From: Azorinus chamasolen
Taxonomy: Eukaryota; Mollusca; Bivalvia; Cardiida; Solecurtidae
DNA: 64,000 nucleotides
Direction of reading: 5' to 3'
NCBI GenBank assembly: GCA_963576725.1
Contig: OY755236.1
Location: 70,402,379 to 70,466,378, forward strand
The notes under the pieces were generated by a model, which searched no databases, was not told the origin of the DNA, and was given only the letters and a program-made list of their open reading frames with translations. The translations under genes and the position numbers were made by a program. This document shows, piece by piece, positions 41,924 through 52,074 of this stretch (positions within the stretch are counted from its first letter, which is position 1; each line of letters opens with the position of its first letter).

Positions 41924-42130
41924 TTAACCTATTCCCTCATAGATGCCTTTTGGTGCCTTTGTAAAAGTCCCTTTTTGAAACCATTGTGATAATGCAAATG
42001 CTGTATTTATCACAATGGTTTGTTAACTACACAATGCTGAAAATTTCCTTTTTTGGTACTAAATGCTCCTTTTCGGTAGATTTATTCAAAGAAGTTCAGT
42101 CTAAAAATAGCCTATGAGGGAATAGGTTAA
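41924..42130 (-). mobile_element. Family C MITE with hairpin tip deleted
   Basis: TTAA 41924 and 42127; arms CCATTGTGATAATGC / AAATGCTGTATTTATCACAA meet without CTCCTATAGGAG. Confidence 0.85.
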
Positions 42131-42345
42131 CAATAACCCTTTGCATGTTAAGTGCAACTGACTGACATTTGCAGACAGCTTGGATGAAGATGATAATCCG
42201 AATAATTCTGCTGTTTAGCACTTTAGCTGTTAAGTATCAAATTTAGTATCAAATGTGTCTGAAAAGCTGGAATAAATTGAAAGTAATCGAACATTGTAAC
42301 AATTCAGAATTTCAGCAGCCATAATTCTTTCAGCAGGCATAATTC
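42131..42345 (+). mobile_element. Degraded family E
   Basis: CCCTTTGCATGTTAAGTGC, GCAGACAGCTTGGATGAAG and TTCAGCAGGC near the end recall family E; the right hairpin arm is not recognisable. Confidence 0.4.
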
Positions 42346-42361
42346 TTATAGTAGACCAAGA

Positions 42362-42579
42362 GCTTACCCTTCCCTTCATATAAACACCTTTTCACATATT
42401 TGCAAACATAGTAGACTCAGATCAGACGGATCCTTAGGAGCCATCTCAGATCAGGGTCTGCTCTGTTTGCTTCTAACATGATATAGATCTGACTCTACAT
42501 AATGTTATAAAAACCCAGCTGATGAATATTCAATGATATCGTTATTTCTTACGTGAATACTGAACAAGGAAATTGTTAA
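42362..42579 (-). mobile_element. A-left/B-right MITE (minus orientation)
   Basis: TTCCCTTCATATAAACACC with CTTTTCACATATTTGC is A-type. GTTATTTCTTACGTGAATAC is B-type. Tip GGATCCTTAGGAGCC. Confidence 0.65.
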
Positions 42580-42809
42580 CCCATTCCTTCTTATTGACGC
42601 CTTTGACGCCTCTACAAAAGTCACCTGTTGAAACTATTGTGATAAATAGAGCATTAAATTTTGCTTCTATAGGAGCAAAGGCTTTATTTATCACAATGGT
42701 TTCAAACTACAAAATTCTAAAATTTTCATTTTCTCTAGTTAATGCTCCTTTTGGGTAGATTTATTCAAAGTGATTGGATCTAAAAATAGCCTATTAGACA
42801 ATGGGTTAA
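42576..42809 (-). mobile_element. Family C MITE, complete
   Basis: TTAA 42576 and 42806; hairpin 42630-42703 with tip TTGCTTCTATAGGAGCAA; shares TTAA with the previous element. Confidence 0.88.
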
Positions 42810-42970
42810 TAAAAGAACAAACTCATGGCATGCTAAGGAACAATTTTAAGTTATCTTGTGTTACCTTGTCTTGTCTTATGTTACCTTGTCTTGTCTTATC
42901 TTAGGCTTAGTAACTGAATATGATTAGCATCCAATCTGTTTCATAGTCTGTGAAAGTTGAGAAGTGTGTA

Positions 42971-43150
42971 CAGTAAAACCCCTATAAACCGGACGTCCAA
43001 ATAAGTATAGATATGGGTCTTGGAGACAGGTGGCAGCTTAATGCAGGCTCCTCTTGGAGCCTTCTGCATGACTTTCCACCTGCAATAAGCAGCCATATTA
43101 CTAAATTCTTCTCTATTAGACTTCCAGTTTAAAGGGGTTTTATTTTACTG
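42971..43150. mobile_element. Family D2 MITE, complete
   Basis: CAGTAAAACCCCTATAAACC and TTTAAAGGGGTTTTATTTTACTG ends (the last in two parts: TTTAAAGGGG, TTTTACTG); TA on both sides; tip GGCTCCTCTTGGAGCC. Confidence 0.8.
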
Positions 43151-43194
43151 TACTAATTGACTATGACAATTTTATATAGATGACAATTAATCAA

Positions 43195-43387
43195 GGTAAA
43201 CTCTTTGCGTGCTAGCAATGTCAACAGTCGAGATCCAGATGAGAAACCATATAACTTGGTATTTCATCAGGATCCAGACTGCTTGACAGCTTTTACTTCA
43301 TTTTGATGAAGATTTAAAACTTTAGTCTACAAGAGCCTTCTCTGTTTGCAGAGGCATGATCATGCGTTTATATGAGAGAAAGGGTTT
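43195..43387 (+). mobile_element. Family E copy joined to right half of family A
   Basis: 43195-43325: GAGATCCAGATGAGAAACC / GGTATTTCATCAGGATCC hairpin. 43325-43387 is an A right half: AAGAGCCTTCTCTGTTTGC, GCGTTTATATGAGAGAAAGG. Confidence 0.6.
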
Positions 43388-43394
43388 CTCAGTA

Positions 43395-43585
43395 CATCAC
43401 GTCTTAAGTGGCCATCAAATTATTGTCCTCATAGGCAAGGTGTAGCTTAATGCAGGTTTAAAGTAATGCAGAAATCTCCTTCAGAGGCATTTTACATTAT
43501 TCTTGCCCTGCATCGTGTAACCTCCTGCTTATGCTTTTTAAAGATCAATAAATAAATGGCCACTTAGGAGAGGTTCTGCAGTATA
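43395..43585. mobile_element. Family D MITE, degraded
   Basis: GTGTAGCTTAATGCAGG, GCAGAAATCTCCTTCAGAGG tip, AGGAGAGGTTCTGCAGTA right end; left terminus diverged. Confidence 0.6.
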
Positions 43586-43697
43586 GTTTGATAGGCATAA
43601 GTTGAATTAGGTTCTGCATGGGTTTATATCTAATACTGAAATAAAGTATATTAATAAATAATAGTTTGCTATGTATATAGCTCTCCATTTATTGTGT

Positions 43698-43903
43698 TTA
43701 ACCCTTTACTCCATGAATATTCATGTGTGAAATAATGACATCATGAATATTAATTGGAGTGTTATATTAACACATGGACACAGGAATTTTTGACCATGGC
43801 ATAAACTGTAAAATCATATCTATAGTATATCATAAGCAAACGGAGCAGACCCTGATCAGACTCTGCAAACATAGACAGGTGTATTTATTGAGTAAATGGT
43901 TAA
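43698..43903 (+). mobile_element. Family B MITE lacking right hairpin arm
   Basis: TTAA 43698 and 43900; CCCTTTACTCCATGAATATT; the left arm GAGCAGACCCTGATCAGA is followed straight by CTCTGCAAACATAGACAGG and the right end. Confidence 0.85.
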
Positions 43904-44098
43904 CCCGTACAACGCTGAGTTTTCAAATGAACCCTTCCTGATTTGACATTGGATTGGCTCGTGCCTATCATGAGATGTAATTTACCAATAAACTGTTAAA
44001 ATGCAAACAGTGCAGACCCTGATCACAGGACTTCATAAGGAGCCATCTTATCTGGGTTTACACTGTTTGCTAAGGCTGTTCTCAACTGTACGGGTTAA
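43900..44098 (+). mobile_element. Family G MITE, complete
   Basis: TTAA at 43900 and 44095 with termini CCCGTACAACGCTG and CAACTGTACGGG (matching inverted ends). Hairpin with GCAAACAGTGCAGACCCTG / GGGTTTACACTGTTTGC arms lies near the right end, not the middle. Confidence 0.85.
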
Positions 44099-44336
44099 CG
44101 TTTTACTCCATTGGGACACATGTTGGAACTACATTGTATTGTAAGCAGAGTAATCCCAGGTTCGACAGTTCCCACAGGAGATGTTTGATCAAGGCTCTAT
44201 TCAATTTGCTGATATGATTCTATTTACTGCTACCGCCTAATCATCCTGAGTTCATAAACTGTTATAACAAATCCGCTAATAAATATTCATGATGTCATTT
44301 CTTTTTTACATGTATATTCATACGGGGAAATGTTAA
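44095..44336 (-). mobile_element. Family B MITE, complete but diverged
   Basis: TTAA 44095 and 44333; GTTTTACTCCATTGG, tip CAGTTCCCACAGGAGATG, ATATTCATGATGTCATTTC. Confidence 0.75.
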
Positions 44337-44754
44337 TGGAACTCGGAGCTGTGGATCAGAGGAATAATCCAGTCATGTTGTTTTTTTTCATTTCTCATAC
44401 ATGTGTTGATACTAATTAGACCATAATTGTCGTAAATTACGATTGACGATAATCGTAATCGTTTGTAAAAGAGTCCAGGAATTATACCCCTGGTCTAGAA
44501 ATGATGGAAATGAAAACAGATGTTGTCCAGACTCCAAACTGAGATTTGGGCACAATGCCAGTAAAATATGGAAATGTTTGGGACTGTTTTTTAATTCAAC
44601 TAATTACCCAAGATATTCGGACATCCAATCAACCATCTCCATCGGTTTGTAAGAGTATATAAATTTTATGTGACACCATTTTGATAATTTTAATTGGATT
44701 GACATAATAGGAGAACCTATCTTTTTATTAGAAGCGGTTTTCATTCACTGAACT
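44337..44754. other. Unassigned DNA
   Basis: The open stretch 44443-44652 (plus) has no good donor and no recognisable product. ATTACGATTGACGATAATCGTAAT (44437-44460) is a near-palindrome. Confidence 0.35.
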
Positions 44755-44925
44755 GAGTCTTAAAAGCATGATCCTATAGGAGCTTTCTGCACTACTTTTT
44801 ACCACCTGCCTTTGAGACGTGTAATGAGACGGTGTTTTGATGGCCGCTTAAGAGAGTAGAAACAAAATAGTGCAGATCCAGATCAAACCGCTTCTTTAGG
44901 AACAGTTTGATCTGGGTCTGAAATA
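44755..44925. mobile_element. Family D2 core fragment and G/H hairpin fragment
   Basis: 44755-44830: GATCCTATAGGAGCTTTCTG with CCACCTGCCTTTGAGACG. 44865-44925: TAGTGCAGATCCAGATCAAA / AGTTTGATCTGGGTCTG around CTTCTTTAGGAAC. Confidence 0.5.
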
Positions 44926-45032
44926 TTGGCCCAAATTTGTCTAAATATTTGGATATCTAAACAGTAGCATGTAGACAAAGTAAAAGATCGCTAATGCAAC
45001 TACATAGTGTTTTAACATGGGACATAGTAGTA

Positions 45033-45320
45033 CAGTAGAACCCCTCTAATGCGACCACTTAATGAATAAACATGAGTGTCTTTATAAGCACATGGTCGCT
45101 TAATGCAGGACAAACGTAATACAGAATATAGTAAAATCCCTCTAATGCGACCACTTAAAAGGTATAATTCTGGGTGGTAGAGGTAGATGGTAGAGGCAGG
45201 TGATAGCTTAATGCATGACAAAAGTAATGCAGAAAGCTCCTAGAGGCATTAAGCAACCACCTGCTTATAAAGACACTCATGTTTATTCATTAAGTGGTCG
45301 CATTACAGGGGTTCTACTGT
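45033..45320. mobile_element. Family D MITE with 58-bp outer arms and internal extra D arm
   Basis: The first ~58 bp (CAGTAGAACCCCTCTAATGC..TCTTTATAAGCA) pair with the last ~58 bp with a single mismatch. A second D start (AGTAAAATCCCTCTAATGCG at about 45129) lies inside without its own right arm, so the left side appears duplicated from another D copy. Confidence 0.75.
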
Positions 45321-45325
45321 ACTAC

Positions 45326-45614
45326 TATATTAGTCCAGCATGTTTTACAAATCCAGAATGAGACTTCTTTGGTCGTAATAAGGAGCTTTTACTGTATCAA
45401 GAAAGTTCATGCGCCATTGCTGACAAAGTCAACGTCAAAGTCAATTTTATTATGCGAAAGGTTTTGAACTGGTTGATTTGTTTGATTTCATTTGTTTTAT
45501 ATTTATCTCTAACTCTATATGTCGACAATATGTTTAGACGAGAATATTTTGCATTTTAAGATTCATACACATTGGACCTTTTTCAAATAATTAAACATTT
45601 GCGTGGAGTTGGCA
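45326..45614. other. Unassigned DNA
   Basis: No supported feature; a partial D-like phrase 'GGTCGTAATAAGGAGC' near 45370. Confidence 0.35.
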
Positions 45615-45777
45615 GTGGGTGAATTAGACATTCAGAAGTACATTGGCGAATATACTGTTGCAGTGTGTTAGACATTCAGAAGTACATTGTCGAATGTACT
45701 GCTGCAGTGTGTTAGGCATTCAGAAGTACGTAGGCGAGTGTACTGCTGCAGTGCGTTAGACGTTCAGAAGTACATTC
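45615..45777 (+). repeat. Tandem repeat, 44-bp period, about 3.5 copies
   Basis: ATTCAGAAGTAC recurs at 45630, 45674, 45718 and (as GTTCAGAAGTAC) 45762, 44 bp apart. Confidence 0.88.
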
Positions 45778-45883
45778 GGAAAAATTAGTTTTTCAGCGAA
45801 TTCACAGTGAATCCACTCATTTTTATAGCCCGTATGATATGAGAAGTACATGTATGAGAAAATAATTTATACATTCTGTATAC

Positions 45884-46835
45884 AGTAGAATGGAGTAAAT
45901 GATTAAGGCCTGTAGTATGGAGTAAATGATTAAGGCCTGTAGTATGGAGTAAATGATTAAGACCTGTAGTATGGAGTAAATAATTAAGGCCTGTAGTATG
46001 GAGTAAATGCTTAAGACCTGTAGTATGGAGTAAATGATTAAGACCTGTAGTATGTTGTAAAGAGACCTGTAGTATGGAGTAAATGATTAAGGCCTGTAGT
46101 ATGGAGTAAATGATTAAGGCCTGTAGTATGTTGTAAAGAGACCTGTAGTATGGAGTAAATGATTAAGGCCTGTAGTATGGAGTAAAGAGGCCTGTAGTAT
46201 GGAGTAAATGATTAAGACCTGTAGTATGTTGTAAAGAGACCTGTAGTATGGACTAAATGATTAAGACCTGTAGTATGGAGTAAATGATTAAGACCTGTAG
46301 TATGGAGTAAAGAGACCTGTAGTATGGAGTAAATGATTAAGACCTGTAGTATGGAGTAAATGATTAAGGCCTGTAGTATGTTGTAAAGAGACCTGTAGTA
46401 TGGAGTAAATGATTAAGGCCTGTAGTATGGAGTAAATGATTAAGGCCTGTAGTATGGAGTAAAGAGGCCTGTAGTATGGAGTAAATGATTAAGGCCTGTA
46501 GTATGGAGTAAATGATTAGGACCTATAGTATGGAGTAAATGATTAAGGCCTGTAGTATGGAGTAAATGATTAAGGCCTGTAGTATGTTGTAAAGAGACCT
46601 GTAGTATGGAGTAAATGATTAAGACCTGTAGTATGGAGTAAATGATTAAGACCTTAAAAGGAGATATAATGCTGGGTGATTGAGACAGATGGTAGCTTAA
46701 TGCAGGTCGTAGGTAATCAGAAAAATTCAAGTAAAGCTTTATACTTTACATGCGCCTAGTATTTATAGCAACCACCTGCTTTTTTTAAGAATCGTGTGGT
46801 CAATAAGTGTCACTTAAGATAGACACTGTTGTTGT
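45884..46835. mobile_element. Family D MITE whose left arm is expanded by a minisatellite
   Basis: CAGTAGAATGGAG at about 45884 begins like family D, and after the minisatellite the D interior resumes (TTAAAAGGAGATATAATGCT, GGTAGCTTAATGCAGG, CAACCACCTGC). The right terminus is diverged. Confidence 0.6.
45890..46654 (+). repeat. Minisatellite of two alternating unit lengths
   Basis: About thirty copies of GGCCTGTAGTATGGAGTAAA with TGATTAA (about 26-27 bp) intermixed with a shorter form using GTTGTAAAGAGACC (about 21 bp). The main within-unit variation is GGCC versus GACC. Confidence 0.92.
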
Positions 46836-46864
46836 TAACACTCTACTCGGAGAATATTTATATA

Positions 46865-47073
46865 CAGTAAAACATCTCTATAACGGCCACTAAACTGTGT
46901 TAATTAGTTGATATTTAGGACAGGTGGCCGCATAAAGCAACGTGAAAGTAAAACAGAACGCTCCTACAGGAGCTTTCTGTTTTTACTTTCACCTTGCTTT
47001 AAGCAGCCATGCACCTGCCTTTAACACAAAATACTTGATGTAATTTAGTGGCCGTTACAGTGAGGTTTTACTG
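46865..47073. mobile_element. Family D-related MITE, complete
   Basis: CAGTAAAACATCTCTATAAC and TTACAGTGAGGTTTTACTG ends, TA at 46863 and 47074. The arms are long: AAAGCAACGTGAAAGTAAAA / TTTTACTTTCACCTTGCTTT with tip CGCTCCTACAGGAGC. Confidence 0.88.
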
Positions 47074-47075
47074 TA

Positions 47076-47439
47076 CTTACCTAATGGTTTTATATAAATA
47101 ATAAACAAGGGATTTTTTATTACGACAGACTGTAGAATCCGATCTATAGTGTCGACAATACATAAACAAACAGGGGCTGTCTGAAATTGGCCTATTCTGT
47201 TTGCAAGTGTGTTTCACTTGAGTCTCAATTGTGTATAAGGTAGACTGTTAGTGAACTAAAGCTCTAGTACGGATCATTATTATGAAAATGCCTGTCGGTA
47301 TTTATAGTGGATAGAAGCTGCTAACAAAGGCGTCACGATTTCGACTGTAAAACGAGCAAGATCGTGTATAGCTTATAGCTTAGTCAGCATATTCCTCTGA
47401 TATTGCATTAGCAACCAATGTGTCCAACTCTTTGCTTGC
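47076..47439. other. Mostly unassigned; degraded B piece at 47095-47215
   Basis: 'GTAGAATCCGATCTATAGT' and GGCCTATTCTGTTTGCAAG are family B remnants. The rest shows nothing recognisable. Confidence 0.4.
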
Positions 47440-47656
47440 TTAACCCCTTTCGTGTCACGGTGACGGGTTTATGATATCACACGCAAACAGTTTGGATCCA
47501 GATGAGACGCCGAGTAACTCGGCGTCTCATCAGGATCCAAACTGTTTGACACCCTGTTTACTGTTTTAAAAAGAAAATGGAAGAAGTGCACACACTTACA
47601 CTAAAAATAAACGAAACCATGCCCAGCAGACGACAATGCTGGCACCGAAAGGGTTA
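47440..47656 (+). mobile_element. Family E MITE, complete, best hairpin
   Basis: TTAA 47440 and 47653. Hairpin 47484-47548: AAACAGTTTGGATCCAGATG pairs through GAGACGCCGAGTAACTCGGC to CATCAGGATCCAAACTGTTT with one A:A mismatch and a single unpaired centre base. Ends CCCCTTTCGTGTCACGG / GGCACCGAAAGGG. Confidence 0.92.
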
Positions 47657-47721
47657 ATTGTCTTTTGGAAATATTCTCCAGGTTGAGTGTTTTTCCATGT
47701 CACCAACATGTAATGAGTGTG

Positions 47722-47795
47722 TTAAAAAGTTTGGTTCATGATAAGATGCAGAGTAACTCGACGTCTCATCAGGATCCAAACTGTTTGCATAGATT
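47722..47795 (+). mobile_element. Family E hairpin fragment
   Basis: GATAAGATGCAGAGTAACTC, GACGTCTCATCAGGATCC and AAACTGTTTG without outer ends. Confidence 0.6.
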
Positions 47796-48099
47796 GTCAC
47801 GAGAGCAAGAGTTATTTCATTTACCAAACACATGCATCAAGATTATTCAGAAATAATTCCGTTTGTAATCACTTCGTGACTGTTTATTTATGTAACGGGT
47901 AAATAAGAACAGAAACATTTTCTGTACAAAGCATTAGCTTTAGGCGAAAACGATGCGAAACAAACAGCGAAACAATCCAATGGTCATGAGCTTGGTTTGA
48001 TATTTGTCTTGTGAAGTGGGGTTCTAGAGAGGCCGTAACAAACAGCTTTACTGACGACTTCTATAGTCTTGAAACGTAAACAACTACATTGTAACATAC

Positions 48100-48348
48100 G
48101 TAACCCTTCTCTTGCTGAATTTTAAAATACATTTCTCCTTCTTTACCCATGCCCTGTTGTATATTTACATATATATTCACTGTGTACAAGTATTTCGCAG
48201 TGCAATCACTGCTGTGGAGTGCATTGGTTGCACAATCAACTTGTAAATAGTGCAGACCCTGATGAGACAGCTCCTGCAGGGGCTGTCTCATCTTGGTCTT
48301 CACTATTTACAGGTATGTACATTGACGTGAATAGCAAGCGAAATGTTA
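48100..48348 (+). mobile_element. Family F MITE, complete
   Basis: CCCTTCTCTTGCTGAATTTT left, AATAGCAAGCGAAATGTTAA right. Hairpin 48240-48313: TGTAAATAGTGCAGACC arm, tip CAGCTCCTGCAGGGGCTG. Confidence 0.88.
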
Positions 48349-48467
48349 AACTTGTATTTCACTATGCACTTGCTCACATATGTATTAAAATAAATATATA
48401 TATTTTTAACTATTTTGTAAATAATAGTTGCCAAAATTCTTGTACTAACCATCAGAAAATAATCTAT

Positions 48468-48545
48468 GATGCAAACAATGCTGACCCTGATCAAAGATCT
48501 CCTGAATAGGACCTACTAGTCTGGGCGTACACTGTGCTCAGATGC
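48468..48545. mobile_element. Family G hairpin fragment
   Basis: GCAAACAATGCTGACCCTGA / GGGCGTACACTGTG arms with tip ATCTCCTGAATAGGACC. Confidence 0.5.
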
Positions 48546-48810
48546 GTTTTATTTTCGAATTGAAACTAAATTTGATTAAGCTTGATTCCAACCAAACATC
48601 GAGTATCTTGATTCTGATCAGGTTCTAAGTTGTTTTCCACTCGGCAAATATTTCATAATCAAATACTGATTCGAACTGAGTGAGTAATATTTTACACCAC
48701 AGCGACACTCAGTACCATTTGGGAAATATGTGCACTTTTGCAAAAACAGTATTTAAAACCCCTAGAATCCCAACACTCAAACCAGTACATTTATCATTAT
48801 TCACCCTGCA

Positions 48811-49039
48811 TTATCCCATTACCTCATATGCTATTTTTAGATCCAACCCCTTTGAACAAATCTACTGAAAAGGAGCATTTACTAGAGAAAAGGAAAATTT
48901 TAGAATTGTTTGATATTGAAATATTGTGATAAATAGAGCATTTGCTCCTATGGAGCAAATGCTCTATTTATCACAATGGTTTCAAAAAGTGACTTTTACA
49001 TAGGCGTCAAATCACGTCAATATGAGGGAATGTAGTTAA
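48811..49039 (+). mobile_element. Family C MITE, complete
   Basis: CCCATTACCTCATATGC left, ATATGAGGGAATG right, TTAA 49036; hairpin 48918-48983 with shortened tip GCTCCTATGGAGC. Confidence 0.88.
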
Positions 49040-49113
49040 GTAGCCACCTGCCTAAAAGTATCCGAATTCTTCTCTACAAGAATTCCGGTTTATAGGTGGT
49101 TTACCGCAGTAAC
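49039..49113. mobile_element. Family D2 right half
   Basis: AGCCACCTGCCTAAAAGTAT, TCTTCTCTACAAGAATTCCG, GTTTACCGCAGTAA; the left arm is absent. Confidence 0.55.
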
Positions 49114-49358
49114 CGTTTCCCTGTTCTGTGTTTATTACAAATTTCAATACCTACTGAATATTCATGGACAAAAAGGTTATAATGAAATATGGAACGTGGA
49201 GCATTGTAGCCATTTTAGAAAGTAAAGACACAGATCTTAGAAATTCTATTAGCAAACAGGGTAGACCCTGATCAGACGGCTTCTCTAGGAGCCGTCTTAT
49301 CTGGGTCTAATCTGTTTGCAGATGCGTGAAAACACGTTTATATGAGGGACAGGGTTAA
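49110..49358 (+). mobile_element. Family A MITE, complete
   Basis: GTAA 49109 and TTAA 49355; hairpin 49251-49320 with tip GGCTTCTCTAGGAGCC; right end ATGAGGGACAGGG. Confidence 0.88.
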
Positions 49359-49479
49359 GAAATACGCAACAGATTCAGATTCGACTGCTATGGAGGGAGT
49401 TGTTACGTTTTACAAGTGAAATGTTTGCATTGCATTGTTTATTCATATCAATTCTAATATGCAGGGCAAATGTTCAATG

Positions 49480-49560
49480 TCATTTGTAAACAGTGTAGAC
49501 CAAGCTCAGAGAGCTCTTTAAGGAGCCCTCTGTTTAGGGTACATGTATTTCCTAATATGA
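49480..49560. mobile_element. Family G hairpin fragment
   Basis: GTAAACAGTGTAGACC arm with tip GAGCTCTTTAAGGAGCCCTC; right arm lost. Confidence 0.45.
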
Positions 49561-50189
49561 ATTCAGCAGATTTAATCATATCATACTGAATTTACTATAT
49601 TATTACACAATTATGGATTAATTCACTTTGAAAAAATAGCATTCATATAGTTAATTTTCTTCAATAACTTAGGCACATGTGATCTGGAAAAAACAAATCA
49701 CCAGCGAAACATTCTTGGGATACGTTAATACTCTTTAGCATTTACATGTATTTAATTTGGAGAAAAATGGTAATGCTGGACATTTACATAAGATTTAAAG
49801 TGTCCTGTTTATCGACACAGCATTCTAAATGTTTATACGCAAAGTAATACGTTCCGACCTTTACCTTTGAATTGTTAAAAATTCCAAGATTATATGTCAT
49901 CGTCTCATTTGAGATGTTCATTTGATTCCCTCATATACATTTGTAGTTCTTACGTGTATGTGTCAGAGTGTACAAATAATTGTGATCACTGCTAAACCGT
50001 TGCATAGTATTAACGAATAATGAGCTGCGTCTTGATTTTCCAACAGGTATGACGTTTCTTGATTCAAACCCCATATCAATGGGGTGTGGCTCCAGCAATA
50101 TTTGCTCCTGTCATGTAACTACACAACCAGAAGTGTTAAGGTGCCATGAAAGCAACTTCAAATAATCACACAAACGATTAGGAACCCTT
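49561..50189. other. Unassigned DNA
   Basis: No supported feature. Confidence 0.4.
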
Positions 50190-50345
50190 TGCTCAATACA
50201 TATTATGCCGTTGTCCTGTAGAACCCGTCTGATCAGGGTCTACCCAGTTTTCTTATGATATAATATATATATAATTCTACTCTTTTTGGTTATGACCTAA
50301 ATATTGCGTGTTTCAGTTGTGATTGCATGTATCTAGGTGTACATA
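50190..50345 (-). mobile_element. B-type half element starting at hairpin tip
   Basis: CCCTTTGCTCAATAC left end jumps to GTCCTGTAGAACCCGTCTGA and CAGGGTCTACCCAGTTTTC; the left hairpin arm is missing. Confidence 0.5.
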
Positions 50346-50460
50346 AATGTGTGTTTAATTAAATATTGTCACTCACTATTCCCTAAATACGTAGCTCTGT
50401 AGATGTTGCGTAAGATTCTACAGGAATGGCGTCATGGGTATACCCTTATGTAAGACTACA

Positions 50461-50600
50461 GTAAAACAACGCTAATCTGGAATTTTAGTAAAGAAGAACT
50501 GAGATTTATCTCAACTGTTTGTTGAGATAATGATAATATTGTAATCAACAAACACTGTAGACCCTGATCAGTCACGACGTTGCACCAAGATCATACAAGT
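50461..50600. mobile_element. D2 left terminus and G-like hairpin arm
   Basis: CAGTAAAACAACGCTAATCT at 50460; ACAAACACTGTAGACCCTGA near 50547. Neither has its partner arm. Confidence 0.4.
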
Positions 50601-50682
50601 ATAAGACAGGATATGTTCTCCGATTTTAAGATGATTTCAGGACGAAACTGTTTTTCTTGAAGAAAATGTAAGCAGTGCGCAG

Positions 50683-51310
50683 CAGGGTTGGGCGTTAAAT
50701 ACCGGGGACGGTAAATACCGCTGGTAAATACCGGTATTTACCGGTCCGGTAAATACTCCCAAAATGGCCAATACTGGCATTTACTGGCAAATACTCCAGA
50801 AAAGGTGGAATAAATATTATTTCTTTGAAGTTTATTGTTTTTATAAAGGACGTTTTAAATTGCTGGTTAGTGGAATATTGATAAGTTTATTTATTGATTT
50901 CTAACCATCATTTTACTGAGGGTTTAAACTGTTTCGTGTCTGCCAAGGGTACTCATCAGATGGCTTATATATCTTATCAAGGAGTTTCATCTGGTTTACA
51001 GAAAAGTCATGTACAGCTCTAAATTTAAATAATGGCATGATTCTGCTGGTATCATCAGTACAACAGACCAACTCCTTTGTCTGATACTGCAGTTTGATTG
51101 GTTTAATCTGAATCATTGCCCCCTCCAAATTGTCTATATTGTGTTTGACACTTCATGGTTCATTGTGTGTATCTCTTAAATGAAAAGTGTGTATGTTTTT
51201 ACAACAATTACCATGGTGGCCAGTAGAGGTGTCAAAACTGTTGTTTTGAGAGCTGATCTGACAGTAATTTGCAGCTTAAAATTCAGCTGAAACTAGAAAA
51301 CTGACTCAGT

Positions 51311-51364
<54 letters not shown>

Positions 51365-51779
51365 CGATCAAGGGCAGATAACTCTAGACATATTGATCAG
51401 ATTCAACCCAAAAACTATATGCGTCTTCCTCTGATGATTCTAAGCATATGCCTTACTATGAAACCAATATGTGAAGTACTGTTTGAGTTATCATGTCACA
51501 TCAAAAGTGCTAACGGCCGGATGGACAGAAATTGTGATTCCTATAGGGTTCCTGCATTTCCAAGCAGGGCCCTAATTACACCTTTTATTTTATTTTTTTT
51601 GGTTGTTTACACTGCAAATACATAAGGCAAAACTTGTATATATGATTAGAGAACTAATAAAGCACATTAGGATGGTTTAAATATGTGCTAAACCCCATGA
51701 CAATTCAAAATATCAGTAAATGCCAGTAAGTGCCAGTAAACGCCAGTAAATCCCGGTATTTACCGGTATTTACCGCCGG
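50683..51779. mobile_element. hAT-like non-autonomous element (about 1.1 kb)
   Basis: Start CAGGGTTGGGCGTTAAATAC is a hAT-style terminus; GGTAAATACCGG words cluster at 50700-50760 and, inverted, at 51735-51775. The right end stops at TTTACCGCC without the expected CAACCCTG before the TIR element begins. The minus-strand open stretch 50913-51128 (71 residues) might be a transposase remnant, but I do not recognise it. A (GA)n run lies inside. Confidence 0.6.
51316..51359 (+). repeat. (GA)n microsatellite
   Basis: About 22 uninterrupted GA units. Confidence 0.95.
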
Positions 51780-52074
51780 TGTAACGAAGTAAAGTGACCC
51801 CCATAGAATACTGACCCCCCGGTCACTATTCTTCAGAAAAATCGACCCCCTTTCTGAAAAATATCGACTCCCCTCTGAAAAATAGCGACCCTCTCCGCGA
51901 TATCTATAAAATATTGACCCCGCCCCAACTATTACTTACACATTAGTAACCATTGCAAATACTTGAATACCTAATACTGCTGTGGCTGCAGCTTTGTTTT
52001 TGTTGCTGTCGCTGCAGCACCGGGTGGGTGGGTATGTGTGTGTTAGGGTTGGGGGGAGTTAAACGAATTATTTT

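Noticed and set aside
44443..44652. Possible exon, plus strand
   Set aside because: Acceptor-like AG and an open frame of 69 codons, but no donor and no recognisable product; length is within chance for AT-rich DNA.
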